The notes below the pieces were generated by a model. That model was not told the origin of the DNA. It saw nothing but the letters and a program-made list of their open reading frames with translations, and did no database searches. From the NCBI RefSeq assembly GCF_003950515.1, contig NZ_NGJS01000012.1, positions 1-59,461 of the forward strand: DNA of 59,461 bases, in the 5' to 3' direction. Source of the stretch: Vagococcus vulneris. GTDB lineage: Bacteria > Bacillota > Bacilli > Lactobacillales > Vagococcaceae. Positions 1 through 8,800 of the stretch are shown piece by piece. How positions within the stretch are numbered: position 1 is the first letter of the stretch; every line of letters starts with the position of its first letter. The position numbers and the translations under genes were made by a program.

Positions 1-833
1 AAACATTGAAATTCCCTAAATCAACCTACATGTACTGGCAGAAACGCTTTAATCGTTCAAATCCAGATCAAGAAATAGAAGACAAAATATTAGAGATTCG
101 AAAAGAACATAAGGATTATGGTTGTCTGCGAATGACAAGCGAACTGAAGGATAGAGGTTTTCACGTTAATAAAAAGAAGGTTCAACGTTTGATCAAAAAA
201 ACTAGGAATCGAAGTGAAATCATACACTAGAAAATCACGACGCTATAGTTCTTATTGTGGTAAGGTTGGTACAGTTGCCAAAAATCGTATTCATCGACGA
301 TTTTACACAAGTGTCTGCCATCAAAAAATTACTACTGATACAACAGAATTTAAGTATTTCGAAGCAGACACCAATGGTGTAATCCGTCAGAAAAAGCTTT
401 ATTTAGATCCGTTCATGGATTTATATAACAGTGAGATTTTATCTTATAAAGTTTCTGAAAAACCTAACGCTCTTGCGATTATGGAAGGATTGGAAGAAGC
501 CATTCAAACAACTAATGATTGTCCTTTTCGTAGAACATTTCATTCAGATCAAGGTTGGGCATATCAAATGAAAGCATATAGTTGTAAATTAAAGGAACAC
601 AAAATCTTTCAAAGTATGTCCCGTAAGGGGAATTGTTTAGATAATTCTCCTATGGAAAATTTCTTTAGTCTTTTAAAACAAGAGATTTTTCACGGTGAAG
701 TTTATCGTAGTTTTGATGAGCTTAAAATAGCTATTGATGATTATATCTACTACTACAACATAAACGAATGAAAAAGAAATTAAACTGGCAAAGCCCTGTT
801 CAATTTCGAAAAGCAACACAATTTGTAGCTTAG
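1..833 (+). pseudogene. IS3-family transposase (orfB) fragment, two frameshifts
   Basis: An integrase-core (DDE, rve) transposase of the IS150 group. The first part (about 6-200) carries the HTH_21-like region with a YGCLRMTSEL motif. The catalytic domain follows, with TTDTTEF (first D), FHSDQG (second D) and PMENFFSLLKQE (E), all retained. The frame is lost at a run of seven A at 195-201, where removing one A restores IKKLGIEVKSYT. It is lost again near 758-762, where one missing base turns a YNNKRMKKKLNW-type ending into an early stop at 769. With that base restored the protein would run to the TAG at 831-833 and end in the usual LNWQSPVQFR tail. The first lesion is in a homopolymer, so a sequencing error is possible there; two independent lesions favour a pseudogene. 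Confidence 0.85.
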
Positions 834-851
834 ATATTAATTTTGAAACAT

Positions 852-879
852 CAAAAAAAGGAGTGGATTTCTCCACTCC
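852..879 (-). terminator. Intrinsic terminator inside the IS end, reading towards the transposase
   Basis: On the minus strand an 8-bp stem (GGAGTGGA/TCCACTCC, 860-879 on the plus strand) with a GAAA loop is followed by seven U. This is a good rho-independent terminator. It lies 73-100 bases past the zwf stop codon and no other hairpin is visible between them, so it probably ends the zwf transcript. In the other direction the stem lacks a U tract. Confidence 0.7.
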
Positions 880-951
880 TTAAAAGTCTAACTTTTAGGG
901 GTCACTACATTTCGGCAGCTCTTTTTTTAAAGACTAATTTAATCTTTTTAT

Positions 952-2457
952 TTAACGGTACCATTCATCTGGTTGCCAAACCCACTGTTTTCCATCTTTT
1001 TCTAAAAGATCAAAAGAACATTCCGGTCCCATTGTTCCAGCGGTATAATTTGGGAAGTTAGGTATTTCTTTATCCCATGTTTGGCGTATGGCATCAACAA
1101 CTTTCCAAGAACTTGCGACTTCATCCCAATGAGTAAAATTAGTGGCATCACCTTTCAGTGCATCCAAGATTAATTTTTCATATGCTTCAGGTGAATTTTC
1201 GCTGGCTTCAGCTGAATGGCGGTAATCAAGTCTCACTGGATCAATATTAAAACCATCACCAATTTCTTTTCCATTCAAAGTTAATGAAAATCCTTCTGTT
1301 GGTTGAATAAATATGGTTAAGACATTTTGCGGAATACTATTAGCTTCTTGAATAGGTGTTTCAGAACCCCTGAAAATATTGATGGGAGATTCTTTAAAGA
1401 CGATATTAATCCGAGTTCCTTTTTCTGTCATTCTTTTACCAGTGCGCACATAGAATGGAACACCTGTCCATCTAAAATTATCAATTAAAAATTTACCTGC
1501 TACAAAAGTCTCAGTATTAGAAAGTGTATCGACACCTTCTTCTTCACGGTAACCCTTAAAGTGCTGCTGCAGTTTATCGCCAGTGCCATATTGCCCTCTG
1601 ACAAAAGCATCTTTAACTTCATCTGGTGAATAGACACGTACTGCTTGAAGAGCAGTAATCTTTTCACTACGAATGGCTTCATCAGAAAAAATTGTTGGGG
1701 GCTCCATTGCGAGTAAAGCAACCACTTGCAGAATATGATTTTGGACCATATCTTTTAACGCACCGCTCTGATCATAATAACCGCCACGTTCTTCAACACC
1801 GATACTTTCTGCTAAAGTAATTTGAATGTTATCGATGTATTTATGGTTCCAAAGAGACTCAAATATGGTGTTGCCAAATCGAATGGCTGAAATATTTTGA
1901 ATCATTTCTTTACCTAGATAATGATCAATTCTAAAAATTTGTTCTTCAGAAAAAACAGCTGATATCTCATTGTTAAGCTTTTTCGCACTTTTATAATCAG
2001 TACCGAACGGTTTTTCGATGACTAAACGACTGAAACCATGCTCTGTCATAATATTTTCAGATTTAATATGACTTGAAATAACTCCGAAGAATTGTGGTGC
2101 CATCGCTAAATAAAAAAGTCGGTTGCCTTTTAATTCATAGGCTCTATCTAGTTCTGCAGCGATTTTCTCCAAAACAACGTATTCTTCAGTATTATTCACA
2201 TTATGAGATTGGTAGTAAAAATGGCTTGTGAATTCTTCCAATTCCCGCTGAGTTGGTGATAAACTTTGAATAGACTCGGAAACTACTTCACGAAAGAAAG
2301 TATCTGACCACTCTCTGCGGGCAGTACCGATGACTGCAAAGTGTTTATTAATTTGTCCTTTGCGGAATAATCGAAAGAGTGAAGGGTATAATTTACGTCT
2401 TGCCAGATCCCCAGTTCCTCCGAAAATGATAAAAAGGGCTCTATTTTCTAATGTCAT
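952..2457 (-). CDS. zwf: Glucose-6-phosphate 1-dehydrogenase
   Basis: Oxidises glucose-6-phosphate to 6-phosphogluconolactone with reduction of NADP+, the entry step of the oxidative pentose phosphate pathway, in the cytosol. At 501 residues it has the normal family length. The N-terminal Rossmann motif GGTGDLA is at residues 13-19, EKPFG at 148-152 and the active-site signature RIDHYLGKE at 176-184. It starts with ATG behind a purine-rich AGAAAG stretch. It stands alone on the minus strand, divergent from the thioesterase gene. The next pathway enzyme, a lactonase, is encoded on the same strand at 29.2-30.2 kb; no gnd is present in the window. Its 3' end lies only 43 bp from the insertion sequence boundary. 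Confidence 0.97.
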   Translation of the reverse strand: MTLENRALFIIFGGTGDLARRKLYPSLFRLFRKGQINKHFAVIGTARREWSDTFFREVVSESIQSLSPTQRELEEFTSHFYYQSHNVNNTEEYVVLEKIAAELDRAYELKGNRLFYLAMAPQFFGVISSHIKSENIMTEHGFSRLVIEKPFGTDYKSAKKLNNEISAVFSEEQIFRIDHYLGKEMIQNISAIRFGNTIFESLWNHKYIDNIQITLAESIGVEERGGYYDQSGALKDMVQNHILQVVALLAMEPPTIFSDEAIRSEKITALQAVRVYSPDEVKDAFVRGQYGTGDKLQQHFKGYREEEGVDTLSNTETFVAGKFLIDNFRWTGVPFYVRTGKRMTEKGTRINIVFKESPINIFRGSETPIQEANSIPQNVLTIFIQPTEGFSLTLNGKEIGDGFNIDPVRLDYRHSAEASENSPEAYEKLILDALKGDATNFTHWDEVASSWKVVDAIRQTWDKEIPNFPNYTAGTMGPECSFDLLEKDGKQWVWQPDEWYR

Positions 2458-2503
2458 ATATTTGCCAACTTTCTTTCTTGATAATTAAAATTCATTACTT
2501 ATC

Positions 2504-2532
2504 ATTTTACTTGTTCACTTCAATGAAAGCAA
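2504..2532 (-). promoter_or_regulatory. Probable zwf promoter
   Basis: On the minus strand TTGCTT (2532-2527) and TAAAAT (2509-2504) are 17 bases apart, about 47 bases ahead of the zwf start. The spacing is ideal and the hexamers are moderate matches to a sigma-A promoter. Confidence 0.45.
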
Positions 2533-2613
2533 TCATTTAAAGTCTAATGGGATAAAATTAGAAGCTAATGAAGATATATGCATTTAAAATAGTCCGTTTT
2601 TTTTAATAAGCTA

Positions 2614-2622
2614 TGTTATAAT
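2614..2622 (+). promoter_or_regulatory. Extended -10 promoter of the thioesterase gene
   Basis: TGTTATAAT is a perfect extended -10 element; no good -35 is visible. Transcription should begin near 2629. That places the ATG at 2624 upstream of the transcript start and supports translation from 2651. Confidence 0.6.
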
Positions 2623-2650
2623 AATGAAAATAGATAAAAGTGAGGCAAAG

Positions 2651-3385
2651 ATGATGGCAAAAAAGTTTTCAGAGATGCACAATATTCCTTATTACGAGTG
2701 TGATGTCACTAAGCAACTAGCAGTTCCTAGTATTATGAAGATTGCAATCAGTGTGTCAGAACATCAAAGCGACTCAGTTGGAGTCACCGATGACTTTATA
2801 CATAGCTTTGGGTTAGGCTGGATTATCACACAGCATGATATATACATTAATCGTTTACCCAAAGAAGGCGATAAAATAAAAGTTACAACACTCGCTGAGA
2901 GTTACAATAAGTACTTTTGTTATCGTCGTTTTTGGCTGCATGATGAAGAAGGAAATGAATTAGTATCCGTTCTGACTACTTTTTGTTTGATGGATTTGGA
3001 ACAGCGTAAAATAGCCAGTGTGCAAGAAGAGATTATGGCGCCTTTTCATTCTGAGCATATAAAAAAAATTAAGCGAAATGATGCGATTCTGCCGATAAAT
3101 GCGCCAACAGATGAAAGAGAGTATCGTGTAAGATATCTAGACATTGATACCAATCGTCATGTTAATAATTCTGTTTATTTAGAATGGTTATTGGATACTG
3201 TCGGCTATGAACGCTTAACGTCGCACTCTATTCAACGTATTTTGATAAATTTCAATAAGGAAGTCAGATATGGCGACGTTGTTCAAAGTCGTTATGAACT
3301 CAATACTGAGACACCTGATATTAGTCGACATGTCATTATGAATGATGATATAGTTTGTGCAGAAGCAAATGTTTATTGGAAGTAA
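2651..3385 (+). CDS. Acyl-ACP thioesterase (FatA/FatB-like)
   Basis: A two-hotdog-domain thioesterase of the bacterial acyl-ACP thioesterase family (Pfam acyl-ACP_TE), expected to release free fatty acids from acyl carrier protein in the cytosol. The first hotdog contains GLGWIITQHDIYINRLP. The second begins near YRVRYLDIDTNRHVNN, the typical D-x-N-x-HVNN substrate and catalytic segment. Length from this start is 244 residues, normal for the bacterial family. The start is chosen at 2651 because GAGG at 2642-2645 sits at the right distance and the promoter -10 overlaps the upstream ATG at 2624; ATG 2654 is also possible. It is a monocistronic gene closed by a strong terminator. Confidence 0.9.
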   Translation: MMAKKFSEMHNIPYYECDVTKQLAVPSIMKIAISVSEHQSDSVGVTDDFIHSFGLGWIITQHDIYINRLPKEGDKIKVTTLAESYNKYFCYRRFWLHDEEGNELVSVLTTFCLMDLEQRKIASVQEEIMAPFHSEHIKKIKRNDAILPINAPTDEREYRVRYLDIDTNRHVNNSVYLEWLLDTVGYERLTSHSIQRILINFNKEVRYGDVVQSRYELNTETPDISRHVIMNDDIVCAEANVYWK

Positions 3386-3406
3386 AAATAGTAAGATTTA
3401 AATAAT

Positions 3407-3449
3407 AAAAAACCACCCCAGCTTACTTAAAGATGAAGGGGTGGTTTTT
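3407..3449. terminator. Bidirectional intrinsic terminator
   Basis: AAAACCACCCC (to 3419) and GGGGTGGTTTTT (3438-3449) form a GC-rich stem flanked by A and T runs. It terminates the thioesterase gene and could also stop leftward read-through from the permease gene. Confidence 0.85.
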
Positions 3450-3667
3450 AATTATATAAAGTAAAGCTAGTTAATTTGCTACAGTCGTCAAATTAATTTA
3501 ACGAAATATTATGTTTCTTTAATTTACATGTCTGTAATGCTGTATTGTCAATGATTGTAACGCTGCACGTATTATTCTGACTTGTTTACTAAGGAATTAT
3601 TATCTAATTATCTAATATAGGATAATTAGACATATCAGTAATAGAAATAATTGTAGGATTGATAGGA
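3450..3667. other. Intergenic stretch with one perfect hairpin
   Basis: No coding potential was recognised. The only structure is a perfect 10-bp inverted repeat, TCTAATTATC (3603-3612) with GATAATTAGA (3621-3630), 38 bases past the stop of the leftward permease gene. It has no U tract, so it may be an mRNA 3' stabiliser rather than a terminator. Confidence 0.4.
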
Positions 3668-5035
3668 TTATTTCTGAGTATTCTTTGCATAATTTGTCTG
3701 CTTAAAGTAATGGTATCCTCCATAGCAAAAAAGTGAACAGATAATAAAGAAAGTAATCATCGATATTGGATTAGATAAGACCCCACCGATGATGATAACT
3801 AGACCGCCAATAATTGCTAAAATTGGTGCTATCAAACCAGTTAATGTGTTTGTAATTTGCTTGGTCCAATAAAGATGGAGTACTTTAGTATAAAGCAAAA
3901 TGTAGTAGAAATAGCCAAAAACGATAGCAATCTCACTAACGTCACCGGTTGTCAGTAGTCCGAATTTTTGAGTAGCATAGTGAATGGCGTACCAAATCAA
4001 TCCAACAATCAAGCTGATTAGAGCAGATCGGCTTTTTAGTTTGGTAGTCGTCTCTTTCTGATGATTTGATGTAAATGATGGAAACATTTTTTTTGTCATC
4101 AAGGCATAGGGCATGCGTAAATGTCCCAAAACCACTCCGTTAACTACACCTAAAATTGATATGAGTACAAATACCAGCAAAACTGTTTTACCACCTGTTC
4201 CAACTAAAAGTTCACCGATAGTTGTCACGGCACCATCACCAACAGACATGATGTATTCAGCGCCGAGAATATGCGACATGCCCAAATAATAAGATAAATA
4301 GACGGCAAGTACAATAATCGGTCCTATGGTTAAGGCAATCGGCATTGTTTTTTTTGATCGTCTTACTTCATGTGAGATACTTAAGGCAATTGGCCAACCA
4401 TCATAGGAAAAAGCCATTGGTGCTAAAGCTGCAAGCCATCCAAAACCTACATTTTGTATGGGTTTTGTGACTGTCTCTGTGGGTATTTCCGGATGTGGTT
4501 GATGCCAGAATAGTGCAACCACTCCAATAGCAAGTAGTGGAATCAATTTTGCAAATGAGGAAATGACTTGAAAGTAACCGCCGAATTGCCTAGACAAAAT
4601 ATTTAGTGTATAAAAAAACAGTAGATAAAATAAGCCGATTGCCATTTGTACATCTAATGAATGCGGGAGGTTAAAAAGTAGAGTTGTGTATATACCAGAT
4701 GCCCAAGCAACCACAACTGCAACTGTTGGATAATATAAAAAGGTTTGAAACCAACCAAAAGCACTAGCTAGTCGGCTCGAAAAAAAGGCTTCAAAGTAGG
4801 CAACCATCCCACCTGATTTATCTGTCAAAGCTGCTAGGTTAGTTAATGAAATGCTACCAAAGATAATACTTAGTGCACCGATTATAAAAACTAAAACGCC
4901 TAAATAGATATGTCCTCCTGTATATAATAAAATGTCATCTATTTTAAAGAAAATACCTGAACCGACACAAATACCGACAATCATTGAAACCGCCGTCCAA
5001 AGACCGTATTCTTTTTTTTCTATAATAATAATCAT
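3668..5035 (-). CDS. APC-superfamily amino acid permease
   Basis: A 455-residue integral membrane protein with about 12 hydrophobic segments. The GSGIF motif of amino acid/polyamine/organocation transporters follows the first helix start, and a GGMVAYF segment lies in helix 2/3. The closest relatives are LAT/SteT-like exchangers, but the substrate cannot be told from sequence. Between residues about 180 and 200 a short loop (HQPHPEIPTETVTKP) separates the two halves. The start is unusual: the purine-rich AAAGG directly abuts the first ATG. Translation might instead begin at a non-standard ATT or ATA codon a few triplets downstream. An extended -10 (TGGTATAGT) lies 5061-5069 on the minus strand. 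Confidence 0.85.
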   Translation of the reverse strand: MIIIIEKKEYGLWTAVSMIVGICVGSGIFFKIDDILLYTGGHIYLGVLVFIIGALSIIFGSISLTNLAALTDKSGGMVAYFEAFFSSRLASAFGWFQTFLYYPTVAVVVAWASGIYTTLLFNLPHSLDVQMAIGLFYLLFFYTLNILSRQFGGYFQVISSFAKLIPLLAIGVVALFWHQPHPEIPTETVTKPIQNVGFGWLAALAPMAFSYDGWPIALSISHEVRRSKKTMPIALTIGPIIVLAVYLSYYLGMSHILGAEYIMSVGDGAVTTIGELLVGTGGKTVLLVFVLISILGVVNGVVLGHLRMPYALMTKKMFPSFTSNHQKETTTKLKSRSALISLIVGLIWYAIHYATQKFGLLTTGDVSEIAIVFGYFYYILLYTKVLHLYWTKQITNTLTGLIAPILAIIGGLVIIIGGVLSNPISMITFFIICSLFCYGGYHYFKQTNYAKNTQK

Positions 5036-5060
5036 CCTTTCGCAAATTTCTTTACTCAGT

Positions 5061-5069
5061 ACTATACCA
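5061..5069 (-). promoter_or_regulatory. Extended -10 element of the permease gene
   Basis: TGGTATAGT on the minus strand, about 25 bases upstream of the permease start; no convincing -35 is seen. It lies in the 175-bp divergent gap shared with lepB. Confidence 0.45.
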
Positions 5070-5210
5070 CATAACGTTTGTGATAAAATAGTAACTATGA
5101 AGATATTATTTAGTATAATTTAAAATAGTTATAAAAGCTTTAAGAATCGGTGCTATTATCTCTTGTTAGTTTATGGTACTATATTACTATGATTATGATG
5201 AGGTGATGGA

Positions 5211-5762
5211 ATGAAAAATAAAGAATTATGGTCTAACGTTGCATGGTACGGTGGTATAATTCTTATTATGATTTTGCTTAGAGCATTTGTTTTTTCTTCA
5301 GTAGTTGTGTCTGGAAATTCAATGAATCCGACACTTGTTGATGGAGAAAGAATCATCAGTTTAAAACATAGCAAGATAAAGCGCTTTGATGTTGTAACTT
5401 TTCCAGCTCCTGATGAACCAGATAAAAACTATATCAAACGTGTCATCGGGTTGCCAGGAGATACTGTCGAATATAAAGACGATCAATTGTTTATTAATGG
5501 TAAAAAATATGCTGAGCCTTATTTAGATGAATATAAGGGTATGATTGATGAGATGCCTGAAGGAGCTCCGTTAACAAAAGATTTTACGTTGAAAGAAGTG
5601 ACTGGCGACAATAAAGTACCAGCAGGCAGTTATTTTGTTCTTGGTGATAATCGACAAAATTCTAAGGATGGACGTATGATAGGTTTTATTAAAGAGAATG
5701 ATATATTGGGAGATGTTAAATTGTCGTTCTGGCCACTATCTAAAATTGGTGTAATTAAATAA
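5211..5762 (+). CDS. lepB: Type I signal peptidase
   Basis: Removes signal peptides from secreted preproteins at the outer face of the membrane. A single N-terminal membrane anchor (about residues 12-32) is followed by the catalytic serine in SGNSMNPT (Ser37) and the general-base lysine in YIKRVIGLPGDTV (Lys76). Box E is VLGDNRQNSKDGR. At 183 residues it is the single-anchor Gram-positive form. A strong GAGGTGATGGA ribosome binding site precedes the ATG. It is transcribed alone and closed by a hairpin terminator before addB. Confidence 0.96.
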   Translation: MKNKELWSNVAWYGGIILIMILLRAFVFSSVVVSGNSMNPTLVDGERIISLKHSKIKRFDVVTFPAPDEPDKNYIKRVIGLPGDTVEYKDDQLFINGKKYAEPYLDEYKGMIDEMPEGAPLTKDFTLKEVTGDNKVPAGSYFVLGDNRQNSKDGRMIGFIKENDILGDVKLSFWPLSKIGVIK

Positions 5763-5772
5763 AGTAACATTG

Positions 5773-5800
5773 ATAGGTGATGAAAATCATCTATTTTTTT
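5773..5800 (+). terminator. Intrinsic terminator after lepB
   Basis: A 9-bp stem with one G-U pair (ATAGGTGAT/ATCATCTAT), a GAAA loop and a run of U. Confidence 0.8.
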
Positions 5801-5887
5801 GTTTAAAAAACGAACAAGTGTTTGATTTTTTCTATGTAAATTATGTTAAACTATGATTAGACTTTTTGAAAGTAGGTGCCGAATAGA

Positions 5888-8800
5888 ATGAGTATTCAAT
5901 TTATTATTGGTACGGGCGAAAGAGATCATACGGGAACTGCTCTAAGACAAGCAGTTAAATGGCTTGAGGAGTCTGAAAACCACGAAGTATACTATCTTGT
6001 CCCGAACCATGTTAAGTTTGAAACTGAAGTATCCGTATTAAGGCGTTTATCAAAATTACCTGAATACGCAGCACTGGATAATATGGCTAGTACTAGATTG
6101 CAGGTTTTTTCATTATCTCGTCTAGCGTGGTATAAGATGCAATATACACCAAGATATCAGCAAAAAAGGCTGTCAGATGCTGGAAAATTTATGTTGATTC
6201 GACAAGTTCTCTTAGAGATAGAGATGGAATTACAGATTTTTCGTTATGAAATTAATAAAACTGGTTTTATCGAACAATTGGTAGCAATGTTTGATGAATA
6301 TCAACTAGGGAATATTACAAGTGAAGATCTGTTAGATGCAGTTGAGCAATTTGATGGAGCTTCACATGTGAATGACTCTAAGGAAAAATTACTGGAAATT
6401 CAAAAGATTTACGAGTGTTATCAGAAAAAGTTAATTGCAATTAACGGTGAAACAAGTGACATTTTATTAGATTTAACTGAATATTTGAGTCAGATTGATT
6501 TAACTAATGTAATGGTTATTATCGGCGGTTATTCAAGTTTAACAGCTGTAGAGCAGCAATTGATGCAACGTTTGATGTCTGCTGCTGGGGAATGGCGTAT
6601 GAACTTAATAGTAGATAAAAGCTATGGAATTGAATCTCCGATACAACAGTCATTATTTTATAATCCCGGTAAGGTATATTTTGATTTATATCAATATGCC
6701 AGACATAAAAAAATTCCAATTTTAGTTGATGCATTAGCTGACATGCCTAAAATCCATGAAGATATGACATTAATCGGTAATGTTTGGTATGATGCACATC
6801 AAATGACTGCTGACAAAAAATTATCCAAACTGAATCATTCGGAAAGTCTACAAATTTGGGCGTGTGATGATGCTTACGGTGAAGCTGTTATGGTTGCTAA
6901 AAAAATCAGACAATTAATCATAGCAGGTTATCATTATAAAGATATTAAGATTATGACTCGTGATCTGACTTCTTACCGCCGTGTTCTCGAGCCTGTTTTT
7001 ACTCAAGCGGAAATTCCTTTTTATATAAATGAAGATGTCGAGATGAAACACCATCCGTTAATTGAATTTATAGATTCTCTATTTCAAATTAATATGTATT
7101 ACTACCGCTACTCTGATTTGATGCGACTATTGCGGACGGAATTGTTTATGCCAGAATTAACAGATGTTAAGGAATTAGATTCATGGGAAAGTGGGGTATC
7201 CATTTTACGTCAACGAATTGATTATACTGAAAATGTTGTTTTGGCATATGGTTATAACGGTTTCTACTGGACGCAAGAGTCAGATTGGTCATATGTTACT
7301 TACGAGTATAACGGGCAAGAAGTATCAACTAATTGTGATATGTTGATACAAGACGAGTCTAATAAGGTGCGTCAATCAATCAGAGATCACCTATGCCCAT
7401 TTTTTGAGAGTTTAGCAACAGCTGAAACTTACCGGCAGGCGAGTGTGATTTTTTATCAATTTTTAATTAATGTTGGTGTTCAGCATCAATTGGTTATGCT
7501 GCGTGAACAAGCTATCAATCAAGGCGATTTAGTTTCGGCAAAAAATCATGAACAAGCATGGCAGGCATTGGTTGATTTGTTAGATGAACTCGTTGACTTA
7601 ATGGGTGATAATTTATTTATTTTAGAAGACTTTATCCAAATCATTCATAGTGGACTTGAAGGTCAAACATTTAGTAAGGTACCGGCTGCTTTAGATCAAT
7701 TGATAGTTACTTCGGTCGACATGGTACAAGCAGAGAGAAGTCGTGTCACGTTTATGTTGGGGGTATCTGATCAGGACTATCCAAAAAAGATTGAAAATAA
7801 AACACTTATGACAGATGACGAACGGCAAATGCTAGCTGAGTATCTGTCAATTGAAAAATATCTAAAAAAAGATACGACCAGCGAATTCGCACGGGAACCT
7901 TACGTATTTTATTTAGCTTTACTTTCTGCGACAGAACAATTGATAATTACTTACCCACAAGCTAGTGATACTGTAAAAGAAATCAAAGCCTCAAGTTATT
8001 TGCGTCCGATTATCAGAAATCTGCAATTAAACATTGAAACGAAAAATACACCAATTACAATTAAAAATATGGATAATATCAATTATTTTGCAACATATAA
8101 ATTATTGTTAAGCGATATTATGCCTTTAAAACGTGAAGCGATAGATAGTAAACAACCTTTATCGTGGTTATGGCAGCAGTTAGAAAAACGTTTGATTGAT
8201 AAATTGCCCTTTATTGCGAATCGTGTGTTGGCAAGCAGTGATTATAAAAATATTCCTGATGATTTAACACAAGAAAGTGTGGCGAGTTTGTATGGCGATA
8301 CAATCTATGCTTCGGTATCTAAAATTGAAAACTTTAATCAGTGCCATTATAAATATTTTCTGCAATATGGTTTAAAATTGAAAGAACGTGAAAAATTTGA
8401 ATTGTCATCAGCTGCTACCGGTGATTTTTTTCATGACTCATTAGACCAGTTTTTTAAGGAACTTATTAAGCAAAAAAAACAATTGTCAGAGTTATCAGAT
8501 GAAGAAATCAACTATTTAGCTGAATCTGTTTTAGCTGGTGTTTTTGCAGAAGCAAAGTTTTCAATTCTAACATCTAGTCAACGTTTAAATTATATTCGCT
8601 ATCAATTAAGTCAAACAATCAAACGAGTAATCTGGTCGCTTCGCAAACAAAGTGAACGTACAAAAATGACGACATTACAGACAGAAATTTTATTTGGAGA
8701 AGCGTTGGGAGAAAAAGGTCTGGCTAGTTTAGATTTTGATTTGCCTCATCAAAAAAAATTAAGTGTTCGTGGAAAAATTGATCGGCTTGATATGGTTACC

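Larger units (their letters stand above)
1..909 (+). mobile_element. Right-hand part of an IS3-family (IS150-like) insertion sequence
   Basis: The window opens inside an insertion sequence and contains its right end. It carries the C-terminal two thirds of an IS3-type transposase, then a hairpin, then a terminal sequence ending in AGGGGTCACTACA at 897-909. That is the usual form of an IS150-group right inverted repeat, ending in CA. The left end, orfA and the left inverted repeat lie outside the window, so completeness cannot be judged. The target duplication also cannot be checked. The transposase reading frame is broken twice, so this copy should be inactive unless complemented. Confidence 0.85.

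Noticed and set aside
195-201. A7 run in the transposase as a programmed frameshift site
   Set aside because: IS3 elements shift -1 at the orfA/orfB junction; this would need +1 deep inside orfB, and a second lesion follows near 760.
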